In this document: positions 8,722-17,005 of the stretch, piece by piece
Position numbering within the stretch: the first letter of the stretch is position 1
How the letters are laid out: every line of letters begins with the position of its first letter
Origin: Bacillus sp. SORGH_AS_0510
GTDB lineage: Bacteria; Bacillota; Bacilli; Bacillales; Cytobacillaceae
Length of the DNA: 64,000 nt
Reading direction: 5' to 3'
Assembly (NCBI RefSeq): GCF_030818775.1
Contig: NZ_JAUTAU010000001.1
Span: 3,290,001-3,354,000 of the forward strand
Notes under the pieces: model-generated
The model's database searches: none
What the model was told of the DNA's origin: nothing
What the model saw: the letters and a program-made list of their open reading frames with translations, nothing else
Translations under genes and position numbers: made by a program

Positions 8722-9501
8722 TTACTCAAATGTGACGGTAACCGTTCCTAATGGACCGAATTTTGCAGTAATCGTGTCGCCTTCTATTACAGCAATGGCA
8801 CTAGAAAGTGCTCCAGGAAGAATGAGCTCACCCGCTTTTAGATGAATACCAAATTCATGCAATTTATTAGCTAACCAGGCCACTGCTTGGGCTGGATGGC
8901 CAAGCGCGGCTGTTCCGGACCCAGTTGCCACAAGTTCTTCATTTTTATAAAGAACCATTCCTTGAGTTCGTAAATCAAGGCCTTCAATCATTGATAGCTT
9001 ATTTCCTACGACAACCCTTGCTGATGATCCATTATCTGCCACTGTATCAACTAATTTAATTTTCCAATCTGTTATTCTGCTATCTATAATTTCTATAGTA
9101 GGCACCACATATTTGGTAGCCATTAATACATCAAGGTAATTCACATTTGGCCCTACTAAATCGTGGGCTAAAATAAAACCTATTTCCGCTTCCACCTTAG
9201 GACTTATGAATTCAGCTATTTTCACGGTTTCACCGTCTGCTATTTTCATATCATCTAACAGGTGGCCGTAATCTGGTTCATTCACACCAAGCATTTGCTG
9301 CATTGCCACACTTGTAAGTCCTACCTTCTTCCCGATTACCTCGTGCCCTTCTTTCAATCTTTTATCAATTACTTCTAGCTGTATTTGGTATGCATCAGTC
9401 ACATTTAACTCAGGAAAGCGCTGTGTTAATGGAGCTACGGAATGTTGAAGATTTTCTGCCTCAAGTAATTCATGAGCAATCGATTCTACTAAAGTTTTCA
9501 A
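8722..9501 (-). CDS. 2-oxopent-4-enoate hydratase; 5' end disturbed by a MITE
   Basis: A DmpE/MhpD/NbaH-type hydratase adding water to 2-oxopent-4-enoate. Signatures are [38 protein letters not shown] (metal ligands), [12 protein letters not shown] and VADNGSS. The family-length body (~259 aa) begins near [16 protein letters not shown], where a TTG (9501) follows a poor AGGA site. The frame stays open upstream to a TTG at 9678, but those ~59 residues are translated from a MITE-like repeat (9534-9720) and are not family sequence. The native start and ribosome site have apparently been displaced. Whether the gene is still well translated is uncertain. Confidence 0.82.
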   Translation of the reverse strand: MKTLVESIAHELLEAENLQHSVAPLTQRFPELNVTDAYQIQLEVIDKRLKEGHEVIGKKVGLTSVAMQQMLGVNEPDYGHLLDDMKIADGETVKIAEFISPKVEAEIGFILAHDLVGPNVNYLDVLMATKYVVPTIEIIDSRITDWKIKLVDTVADNGSSARVVVGNKLSMIEGLDLRTQGMVLYKNEELVATGSGTAALGHPAQAVAWLANKLHEFGIHLKAGELILPGALSSAIAVIEGDTITAKFGPLGTVTVTFE

Positions 9502-9533
9502 TTGTCCTGCACCAGCCTTTACTATTTTTATAG

Positions 9534-9720
9534 ATATGTTTTGTTGAATTTGTCTGTTGATTTCCGTTCCAGGCACTTCGCTTTCCGTGGGTGTTTCGGC
9601 GAGCCTCCTCGGCGCTTGCGCCTGCGGGGTCTCCCCTGAACCATACTCCCACAGGAGTCTTCGTGCCTTCCACTCCAATCAACAGGGTATAAAACTTATC
9701 ATAGCTCTTTAACACAGCCT
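9534..9720. mobile_element. MITE-like palindromic repeat, copy 1
   Basis: About 185 bases strongly resembling the element at 32030-32217: shared TGTTGATTTCCG..TCCAGGCAC, GTGTTTCGG, CTGCGGGGTCTCCCC, CATACTCCCACAGGAGTC and CGTGCCTTCC..AATCAACAGGGT blocks in the same order. The right end keeps the inverted terminal sequence TTTAACACAGCCT; the left terminus is eroded, so that boundary is approximate. It has no transposase and is largely self-complementary, as expected for a non-autonomous element. It lies between the aldehyde dehydrogenase and hydratase genes and runs up to, or into, the hydratase 5' end. Confidence 0.75.
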
Positions 9721-9726
9721 ATAGAT

Positions 9727-9751
9727 AAAAAGTGGCCAATCAGCCACCTTT
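9727..9751 (-). terminator. Possible intra-operon terminator between the dehydrogenase and hydratase genes
   Basis: On the minus strand, AAAGGTGGC-TGATTG-GCCACTTTTT forms a stem of about 8-9 base pairs ending in a T-run, 12 bases past the aldehyde dehydrogenase stop. It could lower expression of the distal pathway genes or mark a second transcription unit. Confidence 0.55.
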
Positions 9752-9762
9752 CTCTTTCAATC

Positions 9763-11229
9763 TTATAATTTCATTGTGATGGTCTTGGCCTCTGTATAAA
9801 ATTCAAAGCTGTGACGTCCGCCTTCTCGACCAATCCCGCTAGCTTTCGAACCTCCAAATGGAGTTCTTAAATCACGATAGTACCAACAATTAATCCAGAA
9901 TAAGCCTGAATTAATTTGGGCTGCTACACGGTGGGCACGTCTTAAATCGTTTGACCAAACGACGCCTGCGAGGCCATAAATTGAATCATTAGCTAATTGA
10001 ATCGCTTCCTCTTCCGTTTTAAACGGAATGACTACTAATACTGGGCCAAAAATTTCTTCCTGTGCCACTCTCATTTTATTATTTACATCAAAGAGAACTG
10101 TAGGTTCGTAAAAATTCCCTTGTGTTAAACCTTCTACTAGTTTGCCGCCAATTGCCAGCTTCGCACCTTCAGAGATTCCTATTTGCACATAATTATCGAC
10201 AGTTTCTAAATGACTTTTGGAAATCAGAGCACCCATATCTGTACTTTCATCCAATGGATCCCCCACTCTGATTTTCTTAACGGCTGCAACAAATTTTTCG
10301 AGGAATTTATCATAAACGGATTCTTGAACTAACAATCGTGAGCCTGCTAAACAAATTTCTCCTTGATTTCTAAAAATTGCCTCAATAGATCCCGCAACTG
10401 CTTCGTCTAAATCTGCATCCTCAAACACAATATTGGCTGATTTTCCACCTAATTCTAATGAAACGGGAATTAACTGTGATGCGGCATTTCTCATAACCGT
10501 TTTCCCAGTCGAACTTTCCCCAACAAAGGATATTCGACGAACGTTCGGATGAGTAGTCATCGCAGTACCCACTGTTCCACCGGGTCCTGTAAGTATATTC
10601 AACACTCCGGGCGGTAATCCTGCTTCATTGGCAATTTCACCTAACATGACTGCACTCAACGGGGTATAGGATGCTGGTTTAACAATTACTGTATTGCCTG
10701 CAGCAAGGGCAGCTGAAGCCTTCCAAGTCATTTGCATAAAAGGTAAATTCCACGGAATGATTAAACTTGTTACACCTGCTGGCGCATATTTTGTATAGCT
10801 CATATGCTTGGATTGTTCATAATGCTCATGATGGATATATTTAGCCATTTCAGCGAAAAATCGTAAATTGGATGCTGCTCTAGGGATGTCAAAATCTCTG
10901 CTTTCTTTAATAGGCTTACCTACATCTAAAGTTTCGATTAAAGCTAGCTCATCTACACGTTCCATCACTAGGTCGGACATGCGGCAGAGAATTTTTGCTC
11001 GCTCTTCAACTGGCATCTTGCTCCATATCCCACTTTCATAGGTTCGTTGTGCAACTTGTATAGCTCTTTCTACATCCTGTTCACTTGCACTTGCGACTGA
11101 AGCTAACTTTTGATTGGTTGCTGGATTAATCGTGTCAAAGGTTTCTCCTGAAATAGCATTAACGTATTCTCCATTAATAAAAAGCTTTGCATCGTTGATT
11201 TGTAGCTGTTTTTCAAGCAATTTACTCAT
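9763..11229 (-). CDS. 2-aminomuconate 6-semialdehyde dehydrogenase (aldehyde dehydrogenase family)
   Basis: A ~488-residue NAD(P)-dependent aldehyde dehydrogenase. Motifs: PWNLPFMQMTWK, KPASYTPLSA, catalytic Glu in ELGGKSANIVF and catalytic Cys in GEICLAGSR. The family alone does not give the substrate. Position between ACMS decarboxylase/aminomuconate deaminase and the lower meta-pathway genes makes 2-aminomuconate semialdehyde oxidation (AmnC/NbaE role) the clear choice. I start at ATG 11229, which overlaps the deaminase stop by 8 bases (ATGAGTAA). Longer in-frame starts up to 11247 exist but lie inside the upstream gene. Confidence 0.9.
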   Translation of the reverse strand: MSKLLEKQLQINDAKLFINGEYVNAISGETFDTINPATNQKLASVASASEQDVERAIQVAQRTYESGIWSKMPVEERAKILCRMSDLVMERVDELALIETLDVGKPIKESRDFDIPRAASNLRFFAEMAKYIHHEHYEQSKHMSYTKYAPAGVTSLIIPWNLPFMQMTWKASAALAAGNTVIVKPASYTPLSAVMLGEIANEAGLPPGVLNILTGPGGTVGTAMTTHPNVRRISFVGESSTGKTVMRNAASQLIPVSLELGGKSANIVFEDADLDEAVAGSIEAIFRNQGEICLAGSRLLVQESVYDKFLEKFVAAVKKIRVGDPLDESTDMGALISKSHLETVDNYVQIGISEGAKLAIGGKLVEGLTQGNFYEPTVLFDVNNKMRVAQEEIFGPVLVVIPFKTEEEAIQLANDSIYGLAGVVWSNDLRRAHRVAAQINSGLFWINCWYYRDLRTPFGGSKASGIGREGGRHSFEFYTEAKTITMKL

Positions 11230-11698
11230 CTTGATCACCATCCTCAACCTCTAAAATCATTTCAACCTCAACTGCGTTATTGTGAGGCAACTGTGCCATT
11301 CCTACTGCCGATCTCGCATGCCTTCCCTTTTCCCCAAACACTTCAACCAATAAATCAGAAGAGCCATTCATGACTTTTGGTTGTGCTGTAAAGTCAGTGG
11401 TACTGTTGACAAAACCAAGAATTTTGACCACCCGTTTTACTTTGCTAAGATCACCTAGCTCATGTTTAACAACCGCTAAAAGATTAAGCATGCACTGTCT
11501 TGCGGCGTGATACCCAACCTCTATAGATACATCTTCACCAAGTTTCCCACGATATTCATCTGTACCCTGACCCGAGGTAAAAATAAGATTCCCTGTCCGA
11601 ACACAGCTAACATAATTTCCAGAAGCGGAGCGAAGAGGCGGCAACTTCAAACCAAGACTTGCTAATCTCTCTTCTGGTGTCATCACTTTTTCAACCAT
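11222..11698 (-). CDS. 2-aminomuconate deaminase (RidA/YjgF family)
   Basis: A 158-residue RidA-family protein, longer at the N-terminus than generic RidA (~125 aa) and matching the NbaF/AmnD-type deaminases of aminomuconate pathways. Features: NLIFTSGQGTDEYRGKLG, QCMLNLLAVVKHELGDLS, GFVNSTTDF, and a C-terminal ARSAVGMAQLPHNNAVEVEMI with the Arg conserved in imine-hydrolysing RidA proteins. It would hydrolyse 2-aminomuconate to 4-oxalocrotonate plus ammonia. It lies in the expected place, overlapping the dehydrogenase gene by 8 bases. Confidence 0.88.
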   Translation of the reverse strand: MVEKVMTPEERLASLGLKLPPLRSASGNYVSCVRTGNLIFTSGQGTDEYRGKLGEDVSIEVGYHAARQCMLNLLAVVKHELGDLSKVKRVVKILGFVNSTTDFTAQPKVMNGSSDLLVEVFGEKGRHARSAVGMAQLPHNNAVEVEMILEVEDGDQDE

Positions 11699-11717
11699 GT
11701 TCTCATCTCTTTTCCTG

Positions 11718-12728
11718 CTAGATTAGTTGATTAACCGGTAAATTTAAGAATCGTAATGCGTTTTCACCTAACATGGCTCTTTTCTGAGCTTCGGTAAGTG
11801 TTAAAGTATCATCTATGATTTTTCCTGGTGGAGTTTCACGGAGTAAGAATGGATAATCAGAACCCATAATCACTTGTTCTGCTCCAAATTTTTCAACTAA
11901 GAATTTAATATTTACCGGGCTATTGACGATTGAATCATAGAAAAATTTCTTTGCATAAAAACTTGGCGGCTTTTCCGTCATCTGTAAGTGCGGCCACACA
12001 TTCCACCCGTGATCTAGTCTTGGAAGGATGTAAGGAAGTGAACCCCCACCATGAGAAAAACAAATTTTTAGTCCCGGAAATTTCTCAATAACTCCACCGA
12101 GTATTAAACTTGCGGCAGCTAATGCTGTCTCACTTGGCATACCGACGGTATACATTAGGTTATGAGAAGCTAATCGATCACTTCCTAATGTTTCCCACGG
12201 ATGAACGAATATAGGAACATTCCATTTGTCACACATTGCGAAGAAGTCTAATAACGATTCATCATCAAGGTTTTTCCCATTTATATTTGTACCAATTTCA
12301 ATTCCTTTTAATCCAAGCTCATGGACACAGCGATCCAATTCACGAATAGCAGCCTCCACATTTTGCAGAGGAACCGTTCCTAAACCGATAAATTTGCTAG
12401 GATGCTGTGAAACTGTCTCAGCAATAAAATCATTTTGAAATTGAGCCATGGCTATTGCTTCTTCAATCGGTGCCCAATAAGAAAAGGTAACAGGAATAGG
12501 TGATAAAACCTGTATATCTACATTTTCTTTTTCCATATCACTAATTCGTTTCTCAGGGCTCCAAACCTGGTCTGTCACTTCTCGAAAAACTTTGCCATCC
12601 ACCATAATATTGGCACCACATGAACAAGTTGGCTGGAGCACCGGCCACCTGTTATTTTGATACTTGCTCGCAAAGTCCGGAAAATTTTCAGGGATAATAT
12701 GTGTATGAAAATCTACTCGCATTTCCAT
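11718..12728 (-). CDS. 2-amino-3-carboxymuconate-6-semialdehyde decarboxylase (ACMSD)
   Basis: A 336-residue amidohydrolase-superfamily, zinc-dependent decarboxylase. Motifs: DFHTH at the N-terminus (first metal ligands), IFVHPWE, ICFSHGGGSLPY and MGSDYPF with the catalytic Asp. It removes CO2 from the unstable product of 3-hydroxyanthranilate dioxygenase, diverting it from spontaneous quinolinate formation. The start overlaps the end of the dioxygenase gene by 16 bases; two in-frame ATGs (12728 and 12722) are possible. Confidence 0.92.
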   Translation of the reverse strand: MEMRVDFHTHIIPENFPDFASKYQNNRWPVLQPTCSCGANIMVDGKVFREVTDQVWSPEKRISDMEKENVDIQVLSPIPVTFSYWAPIEEAIAMAQFQNDFIAETVSQHPSKFIGLGTVPLQNVEAAIRELDRCVHELGLKGIEIGTNINGKNLDDESLLDFFAMCDKWNVPIFVHPWETLGSDRLASHNLMYTVGMPSETALAAASLILGGVIEKFPGLKICFSHGGGSLPYILPRLDHGWNVWPHLQMTEKPPSFYAKKFFYDSIVNSPVNIKFLVEKFGAEQVIMGSDYPFLLRETPPGKIIDDTLTLTEAQKRAMLGENALRFLNLPVNQLI

Positions 12729-13252
12729 TCACTCGCTTCTTCCGGCATGATATGTCCACAATTCTTACAAGTACGAAGTTCAAGATTTCCATTAAACCCG
12801 TTGATTGCTTCTTTCACTTGAACTTCAATATTTGTTAATTGAACGGTAACGCGGTGCATCTCATGATCACATTCATCACAGAACCATACAAAATCCTCTA
12901 ATTCTCCTGTAGCTCTGTCTCTTTCGATGACAATACCGATTGTATCAGCGACTCGATGTGGGGAATGAGGAACATTCGCAGGCAGGTGGAAAACTTCTCC
13001 TTCTTTCACTGTAATGACTTCTCGCTTTCCCTCGTTATTAATAATCTCAACGTAGCAATCACCCTTAATTTGATAGAAAATCTCTTCAGAAGGGTCCACG
13101 TGAAAATCGCGTCGTTTATTGGGGCCACCGATGACCATAAACATCAATTCTGAATCTTTCCAAACTACTTTGTTATTAACTGGCGGCTTTAGTAAGTCCT
13201 TGTTTTCTTCAATAAACCCCCAAAGGTTTATTGGTTTCAATGTATGTGACAT
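12713..13252 (-). CDS. nbaC: 3-hydroxyanthranilate 3,4-dioxygenase
   Basis: A 179-residue cupin dioxygenase. Catalytic iron ligands are visible as His51, Glu57 (HVDPSEEIFYQ) and His96 (PANVPHSP). The C-terminus carries a rubredoxin-like second iron site, CDEC (125-128) and CKNC (162-165), typical of bacterial enzymes and of fungal but not animal ones. It opens the ring of 3-hydroxyanthranilate. I start at ATG 13252, 12 bases after a GAGAGGAG site. The frame is open further upstream, but that stretch overlaps the tautomerase gene and is not family sequence. Confidence 0.95.
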   Translation of the reverse strand: MSHTLKPINLWGFIEENKDLLKPPVNNKVVWKDSELMFMVIGGPNKRRDFHVDPSEEIFYQIKGDCYVEIINNEGKREVITVKEGEVFHLPANVPHSPHRVADTIGIVIERDRATGELEDFVWFCDECDHEMHRVTVQLTNIEVQVKEAINGFNGNLELRTCKNCGHIMPEEASEWKCE

Positions 13253-13268
13253 GAATAATCGTCTCCTC

Positions 13269-13463
13269 TCAATTTTCAGGTATGCTAGATTTAGGGGTTC
13301 CCCCAACGAACCAATTTTCTGAAGGAATTTCATATAACAGAATCCGAATCTTGTCATGTGGAACACTAAGATTTTCTGCAATGACATCGGTGATATCTTT
13401 CACTAGCTTCTTTTTGACATTGGGTTCTCTGCCTTCTACTATTTTCAGTTCAACGATTGGCAT
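13269..13463 (-). CDS. 4-oxalocrotonate tautomerase-like protein
   Basis: A 64-residue tautomerase-superfamily protein: after Met removal it begins PIVELKIVEGR, giving the catalytic N-terminal proline. The second half (HDKIRILLYEIPSENWFVGG) matches the 4-OT fold, and its Arg may be the active-site arginine. It probably isomerises 4-oxalocrotonate enol and keto forms before decarboxylation. It is packed between the flavin reductase stop (4-base gap) and the dioxygenase ribosome site. Confidence 0.85.
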   Translation of the reverse strand: MPIVELKIVEGREPNVKKKLVKDITDVIAENLSVPHDKIRILLYEIPSENWFVGGTPKSSIPEN

Positions 13464-13467
13464 AGAC

Positions 13468-14034
13468 TTAATGAACTATTCCTACTAATTTTTCTTCTGA
13501 CGATTTAAATGCCTCCTGCATGAAGACCACTTCTTTCGCTAAGGCTGAGATTCTGGATAGTACATCAGAATCTATGATTTCATTTTCTTTATTAAAATGA
13601 TCATTATTAACGTATACGTACCCAGGTGCAACAAACGCCCGAAAAAAGCCGGCAATTGGTTTCAATTGATTTTCGATCACAAGGTAGTGCTGATATGTTC
13701 CGCCTGTGGCAACAAACCCCATCACTTTATTGCGAAAATCTTTTGGATTAATCAAATCAAATAAATTTTTGAGCGGACCTGATAAAGATCCTTGGAAAAT
13801 CGGTGTACCGATAATATAAAAATCAGCGGAATGAATCGCTTCAAGAACCTTTTTTGTGTCCTCGTTGTAGGAAGAAGGATTACGACCATCACAGAATTGG
13901 ACTTCATAATTTCTTAAATCCAAGAGTTCTACTTCAAGATCTGGTTGGTATTTCTTTGCTTCCTCTAGAACCTTTTGGACAACAATACTCGTCTTTGCTC
14001 CAATTATTGTTCCTGAAATCCCCAATAGTTTCAT
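13468..14034 (-). CDS. NAD(P)H-dependent flavin reductase (flavodoxin-like fold)
   Basis: A 188-residue NADPH-dependent FMN-reductase-family protein: phosphate-binding loop near LLGISGTIIGAKTS, ADFYIIGTPIFQGSLSGPLKNLFDLI (flavin contact), and FVATGGTYQHYL. It likely supplies reduced flavin to the two-component monooxygenase encoded two genes upstream. A matching set (monooxygenase, RibF-like protein, FAD reductase) was described, from memory, for anthranilate degradation in Geobacillus thermodenitrificans NG80-2. The order here is the same. Confidence 0.88.
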   Translation of the reverse strand: MKLLGISGTIIGAKTSIVVQKVLEEAKKYQPDLEVELLDLRNYEVQFCDGRNPSSYNEDTKKVLEAIHSADFYIIGTPIFQGSLSGPLKNLFDLINPKDFRNKVMGFVATGGTYQHYLVIENQLKPIAGFFRAFVAPGYVYVNNDHFNKENEIIDSDVLSRISALAKEVVFMQEAFKSSEEKLVGIVH

Positions 14035-14067
14035 ATACTAAAACCTCCGTTATACCAAGCCTATTTG

Positions 14068-14607
14068 TTAGTCAATTCCTGCTTGCCACCCCAGCAATGT
14101 ATAGGACTGCTTAAAATCACCTTCTGAAATAAGCTGTCGAATTCGTGTAGATGAAATAAGTTTGCCTCCATTACAATAAACAGGTGATGCTACATGTATC
14201 CTAAAATACTTTTCTAAAAGACTCACATCACCTTTTCTATCTTTACCAAAATGAAAATCGGAACCAACCGTAATCTCCATCGGATTAAGTTTCGATAATT
14301 CACAGATAAAATCCTCAGGTGGACGAGTTGCATACCATTCATTAAAACTAGCAACAATCACATAATCTACACCTAACATTGAGATCCTTCTCAGCTTTTC
14401 TTCAATAGAAGTCAATGTTTGAACACCCTTAAAAAAATGTCGAGGAGGTGGATCGAATGTATACACTACACTGGGGACTTGTGAGATCCGGCTCTTTTTC
14501 ACCGCCTGCTTAATCACGGCTTGATGTCCTTTATGAACCCCATCAAATGCACCTATAGCAATTACAGAACCCGTAAGTGTCAAAACTCCATCTGTTAGCG
14601 TCTCAAT
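14068..14607 (-). CDS. RibF-related FAD synthetase (FMN adenylyltransferase domain only)
   Basis: About 179 residues covering only the nucleotidyltransferase domain of RibF: AIGAFDGVHKGHQ (HxGH-like motif), YTFDPPP, GSDFHFGKDRKGD and ISSTRIRQLISEGDF. The C-terminal riboflavin-kinase domain (~130 aa) is absent, so it should make FAD from FMN but not FMN from riboflavin. The start is odd: an in-frame TGA lies at 14611-14613. The best-placed initiator after the GGGGAGGTG site is ATT at 14605-14607, giving IETLTDGVLTLTGSVIAIG; the next start-like codon is TTG at 14583 with no ribosome site. It probably keeps the monooxygenase supplied with FAD. Confidence 0.85.
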   Translation of the reverse strand: METLTDGVLTLTGSVIAIGAFDGVHKGHQAVIKQAVKKSRISQVPSVVYTFDPPPRHFFKGVQTLTSIEEKLRRISMLGVDYVIVASFNEWYATRPPEDFICELSKLNPMEITVGSDFHFGKDRKGDVSLLEKYFRIHVASPVYCNGGKLISSTRIRQLISEGDFKQSYTLLGWQAGID

Positions 14608-14640
14608 CGATCACACCTCCCCATATTTAACTAATTATTT

Positions 14641-16119
14641 TTATAAACTGGGCACTTCACCTTTGCGTTCAAATATTTTCATCGCTTCATCAACGAGCTC
14701 AAAAGAATGTTTCCTCTTGAAGTTGTTATAGAAAATTGCTCTTTTCCGAATTGGGTCTCCTGTATAATAGCGTTCATATTGAAGAAGCCTTTGTCCAAAC
14801 GCCTCACCGCATAAATCCCAAGCAAGTTTAAAGAGGTGAACACGTTCTTCTGCGGATACTCCCTCTCTTCCAAGATAGTACTTCTCTAAATCCTCTCTTA
14901 ACTCCGGATTTTGGAAGTCGGCATCTGTAGGAGACATCAAAAGACCGCCAGCACCTATAATTTGCATGACTTCAATCGCACGTGGGTACATTTTTGGCAG
15001 TAACCCCCGGATGGTTTCTAGTGATGCATAGGCCGGCATAACCTCACCAGATGGCAGCACTTCATATTCATATTCTGCTATCCTAAGCAAAGCTCTAATG
15101 GTTTCAACCGATTGGACCAATTCACCTAAATCATTTTGAACATTTAGGTATCCATCTACGCCAATAGAATTAGCTATCTTACAAGCCACTTCAGTAGCAA
15201 ATTGAAGCTTAATTAACCCTCTTACTCCCGATTGATGGGCTGGTTGCTGCCCAATTCCAGTTTTCGGATAAAGTAGATTAGCAGCTTCCACATTGTTATA
15301 AAGGAAGACACGGTCCCATGGCACTAAAACATCATTAAACACAAGGACTGCATCCATTTCCTCGAATCTTGATGCTAATGGATGGTCGTAAACTGGTCGT
15401 TTTCCGTCTTGCATTGCTTCACGACATAAAATACGAAGACCTGGGGTATCAAGTGGAAGTGCAAAGGCAAGTGCATAACGCTCATCTCCAGGTTTAAAAC
15501 CAGGGAAAGAGTATACAATCACTTCATCGGTTATTGGAGCAAGAGTTGCTAACATTTTAGCTCCCCTTACGACTAAGCCATCAGGAGTTTCTTTCACTGC
15601 ACCTAAATGGGTAAACATATCCTGTTGTTCATGCGAAGATTTACTCCTGTCATTTTGAGGGTTAATAATAGCATGAGTTAAAAACAAATCATGATCTCGA
15701 ACATACTTGAAATAAGCCCGAATGTTTTTCCCCCATTCAGGATTATATTTATCCAAGAACTCTGAATTGCTCGCCATGGAAGTTACAACGACATTTAGAA
15801 AATCAGGAGTTCTTCCCATTAAACCAAATGTTGCTTTTGCAAAGACCTCAAAAGTTTTTCTTCGAGCATCTAAATCTTGATAACTTCTAGGCACCAAGAA
15901 TGCATTCGAAATTCTTTCACCCGTTTCTTCACAAATATGTGTAATGTCCTCTTGATATTGAGGATCATGCTGTAAATCATACAACTTTGCCATTTCAAGG
16001 ATAGGCTGATTAAAAACTGGTTCCTCAAAGACATTTTCAATTCTTTTTCCCGATAGCCAAACTTCTGGATTCCGAGATTTTAATGCTTCAATATACTGTT
16101 CTCCCGTACGAATTCCCAT
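14641..16119 (-). CDS. FADH2-dependent anthranilate 3-monooxygenase (HpaB family)
   Basis: A 492-residue member of the 4-hydroxyphenylacetate 3-monooxygenase oxygenase-component family. It uses reduced flavin from a partner reductase to ortho-hydroxylate an aromatic. Family features: TGEQYIEAL at the N-terminus, [29 protein letters not shown] and the C-terminal [16 protein letters not shown]. Context with 3-hydroxyanthranilate dioxygenase points to anthranilate as substrate rather than 4-hydroxyphenylacetate. I start at ATG 16119: the AAGGAGG site abuts an in-frame ATG at 16125 but sits 6 bases from 16119. First gene of the minus-strand cluster. Confidence 0.87.
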   Translation of the reverse strand: MGIRTGEQYIEALKSRNPEVWLSGKRIENVFEEPVFNQPILEMAKLYDLQHDPQYQEDITHICEETGERISNAFLVPRSYQDLDARRKTFEVFAKATFGLMGRTPDFLNVVVTSMASNSEFLDKYNPEWGKNIRAYFKYVRDHDLFLTHAIINPQNDRSKSSHEQQDMFTHLGAVKETPDGLVVRGAKMLATLAPITDEVIVYSFPGFKPGDERYALAFALPLDTPGLRILCREAMQDGKRPVYDHPLASRFEEMDAVLVFNDVLVPWDRVFLYNNVEAANLLYPKTGIGQQPAHQSGVRGLIKLQFATEVACKIANSIGVDGYLNVQNDLGELVQSVETIRALLRIAEYEYEVLPSGEVMPAYASLETIRGLLPKMYPRAIEVMQIIGAGGLLMSPTDADFQNPELREDLEKYYLGREGVSAEERVHLFKLAWDLCGEAFGQRLLQYERYYTGDPIRKRAIFYNNFKRKHSFELVDEAMKIFERKGEVPSL

Positions 16120-16189
16120 AAACATCCTCCTTATGATTCATAGGGATATTATAAATCTGAATATTTTGAGTAATTGTAGTCTATTTAAC

Positions 16190-16206
16190 ATTTTTTCTGA
16201 AAAAAT
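16190..16206. promoter_or_regulatory. Candidate operator: perfect 8+1+8 dyad upstream of the anthranilate operon
   Basis: ATTTTTTC-T-GAAAAAAT lies between the divergent monooxygenase and Crp/Fnr-type genes. A minus-strand TATAAT-like -10 box is at 16148-16153 with no convincing -35, which would fit an activator-dependent promoter with the dyad about 55-60 bases upstream of transcription start. Regulator identity is inferred only. Confidence 0.4.
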
Positions 16207-16296
16207 ACTTTTTTCTTTTCTAAATATCAAAATTCTTTTACACTATTGTTAAGTTGAAAAGACCTATTAAACTTTTTCATTAAGGTGTTTTCAATA

Positions 16297-16311
16297 ATGT
16301 AAGCGTTATCA
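16297..16311. promoter_or_regulatory. CcpA catabolite-repression (cre) box
   Basis: ATGTAAGCGTTATCA matches all fixed positions of the cre consensus WTGNAANCGNWWWCA. It lies about 60 bases upstream of the first Crp/Fnr-type regulator gene and within the shared divergent region with the catabolic operon, implying glucose repression of the regulators, the pathway, or both. Confidence 0.7.
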
Positions 16312-16369
16312 AAAATCATTTAGACATTCCTCTACCAATGCAGTCAAATTTCACTTAGGAGTTGATTTC

Positions 16370-17005
16370 GTGGCAATCCTGTTTGATAGTGATATTAATT
16401 GGGAAACATGTTTGCAGTTTGGTACAAGAAAATTTTTTAAGGAAAAGGCTTGTATTTACCAGCAAGGCACTACTGGGGAAGGATTCTATTATATCCAACA
16501 GGGGTTAATTAAAGTGACGACAACAACTGCAATGGGAAAAGAGCGTTTATTAAACATTGCCATTCCTGGACAACTATTAGGTGTTCAAGCGATGGACCGA
16601 CAGCCCCATTTTACAACGGCTACAGCTGTTAATGACTCCATTCTTTATTTTTTCTCATGTGATCATTTTCAAAAACTAATAAAAAATCAACCCTCTATTC
16701 TAAATATGTTAATCAAAACCGTCATACATAAAATGCATATTCTAGCTGATAAAATATATTTGGATACTCTTTTACCTGAGCAACAACTAGCCGCCATTCT
16801 AATGAATATCTGTTACGAATTTAAAAATTTTGAAGTTCCCCTCACCCAGCAAGATTTAACCAAATGTACGGGTTTAACTAGAATTACCATTTATAAAATT
16901 TTAAAGCAATGGAAAGAAGAACAAATCGTAGAGATTCATGGTAAAAAAGTACTCATTCGAAAACCCGAGGAATTAAAGAACCTGCTTGGGGATGTGATCA
17001 TATGA
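16370..17005 (+). CDS. Crp/Fnr-family transcriptional regulator 1
   Basis: A 211-residue protein with an N-terminal cyclic-nucleotide-binding-like beta-barrel (GEGFYYIQQGLIKVTT, residues ~35-50) and a C-terminal winged helix (LTQQDLTKCTGLTRITIYKILKQW, ~158-181). The barrel does not show the complete cAMP-binding signature, and there is no Fnr-type N-terminal Cys cluster, so the ligand is unknown. GTG start at 16370 with an AGGAG site. It overlaps the next regulator by 4 bases. Divergent placement from the anthranilate operon makes it the likely pathway regulator. Confidence 0.85.
   Translation: MAILFDSDINWETCLQFGTRKFFKEKACIYQQGTTGEGFYYIQQGLIKVTTTTAMGKERLLNIAIPGQLLGVQAMDRQPHFTTATAVNDSILYFFSCDHFQKLIKNQPSILNMLIKTVIHKMHILADKIYLDTLLPEQQLAAILMNICYEFKNFEVPLTQQDLTKCTGLTRITIYKILKQWKEEQIVEIHGKKVLIRKPEELKNLLGDVII

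Noticed and set aside
9501..9678. N-terminal extension of the hydratase to 9678
   Set aside because: The extra residues are translated from the MITE-like repeat and do not resemble the hydratase family.
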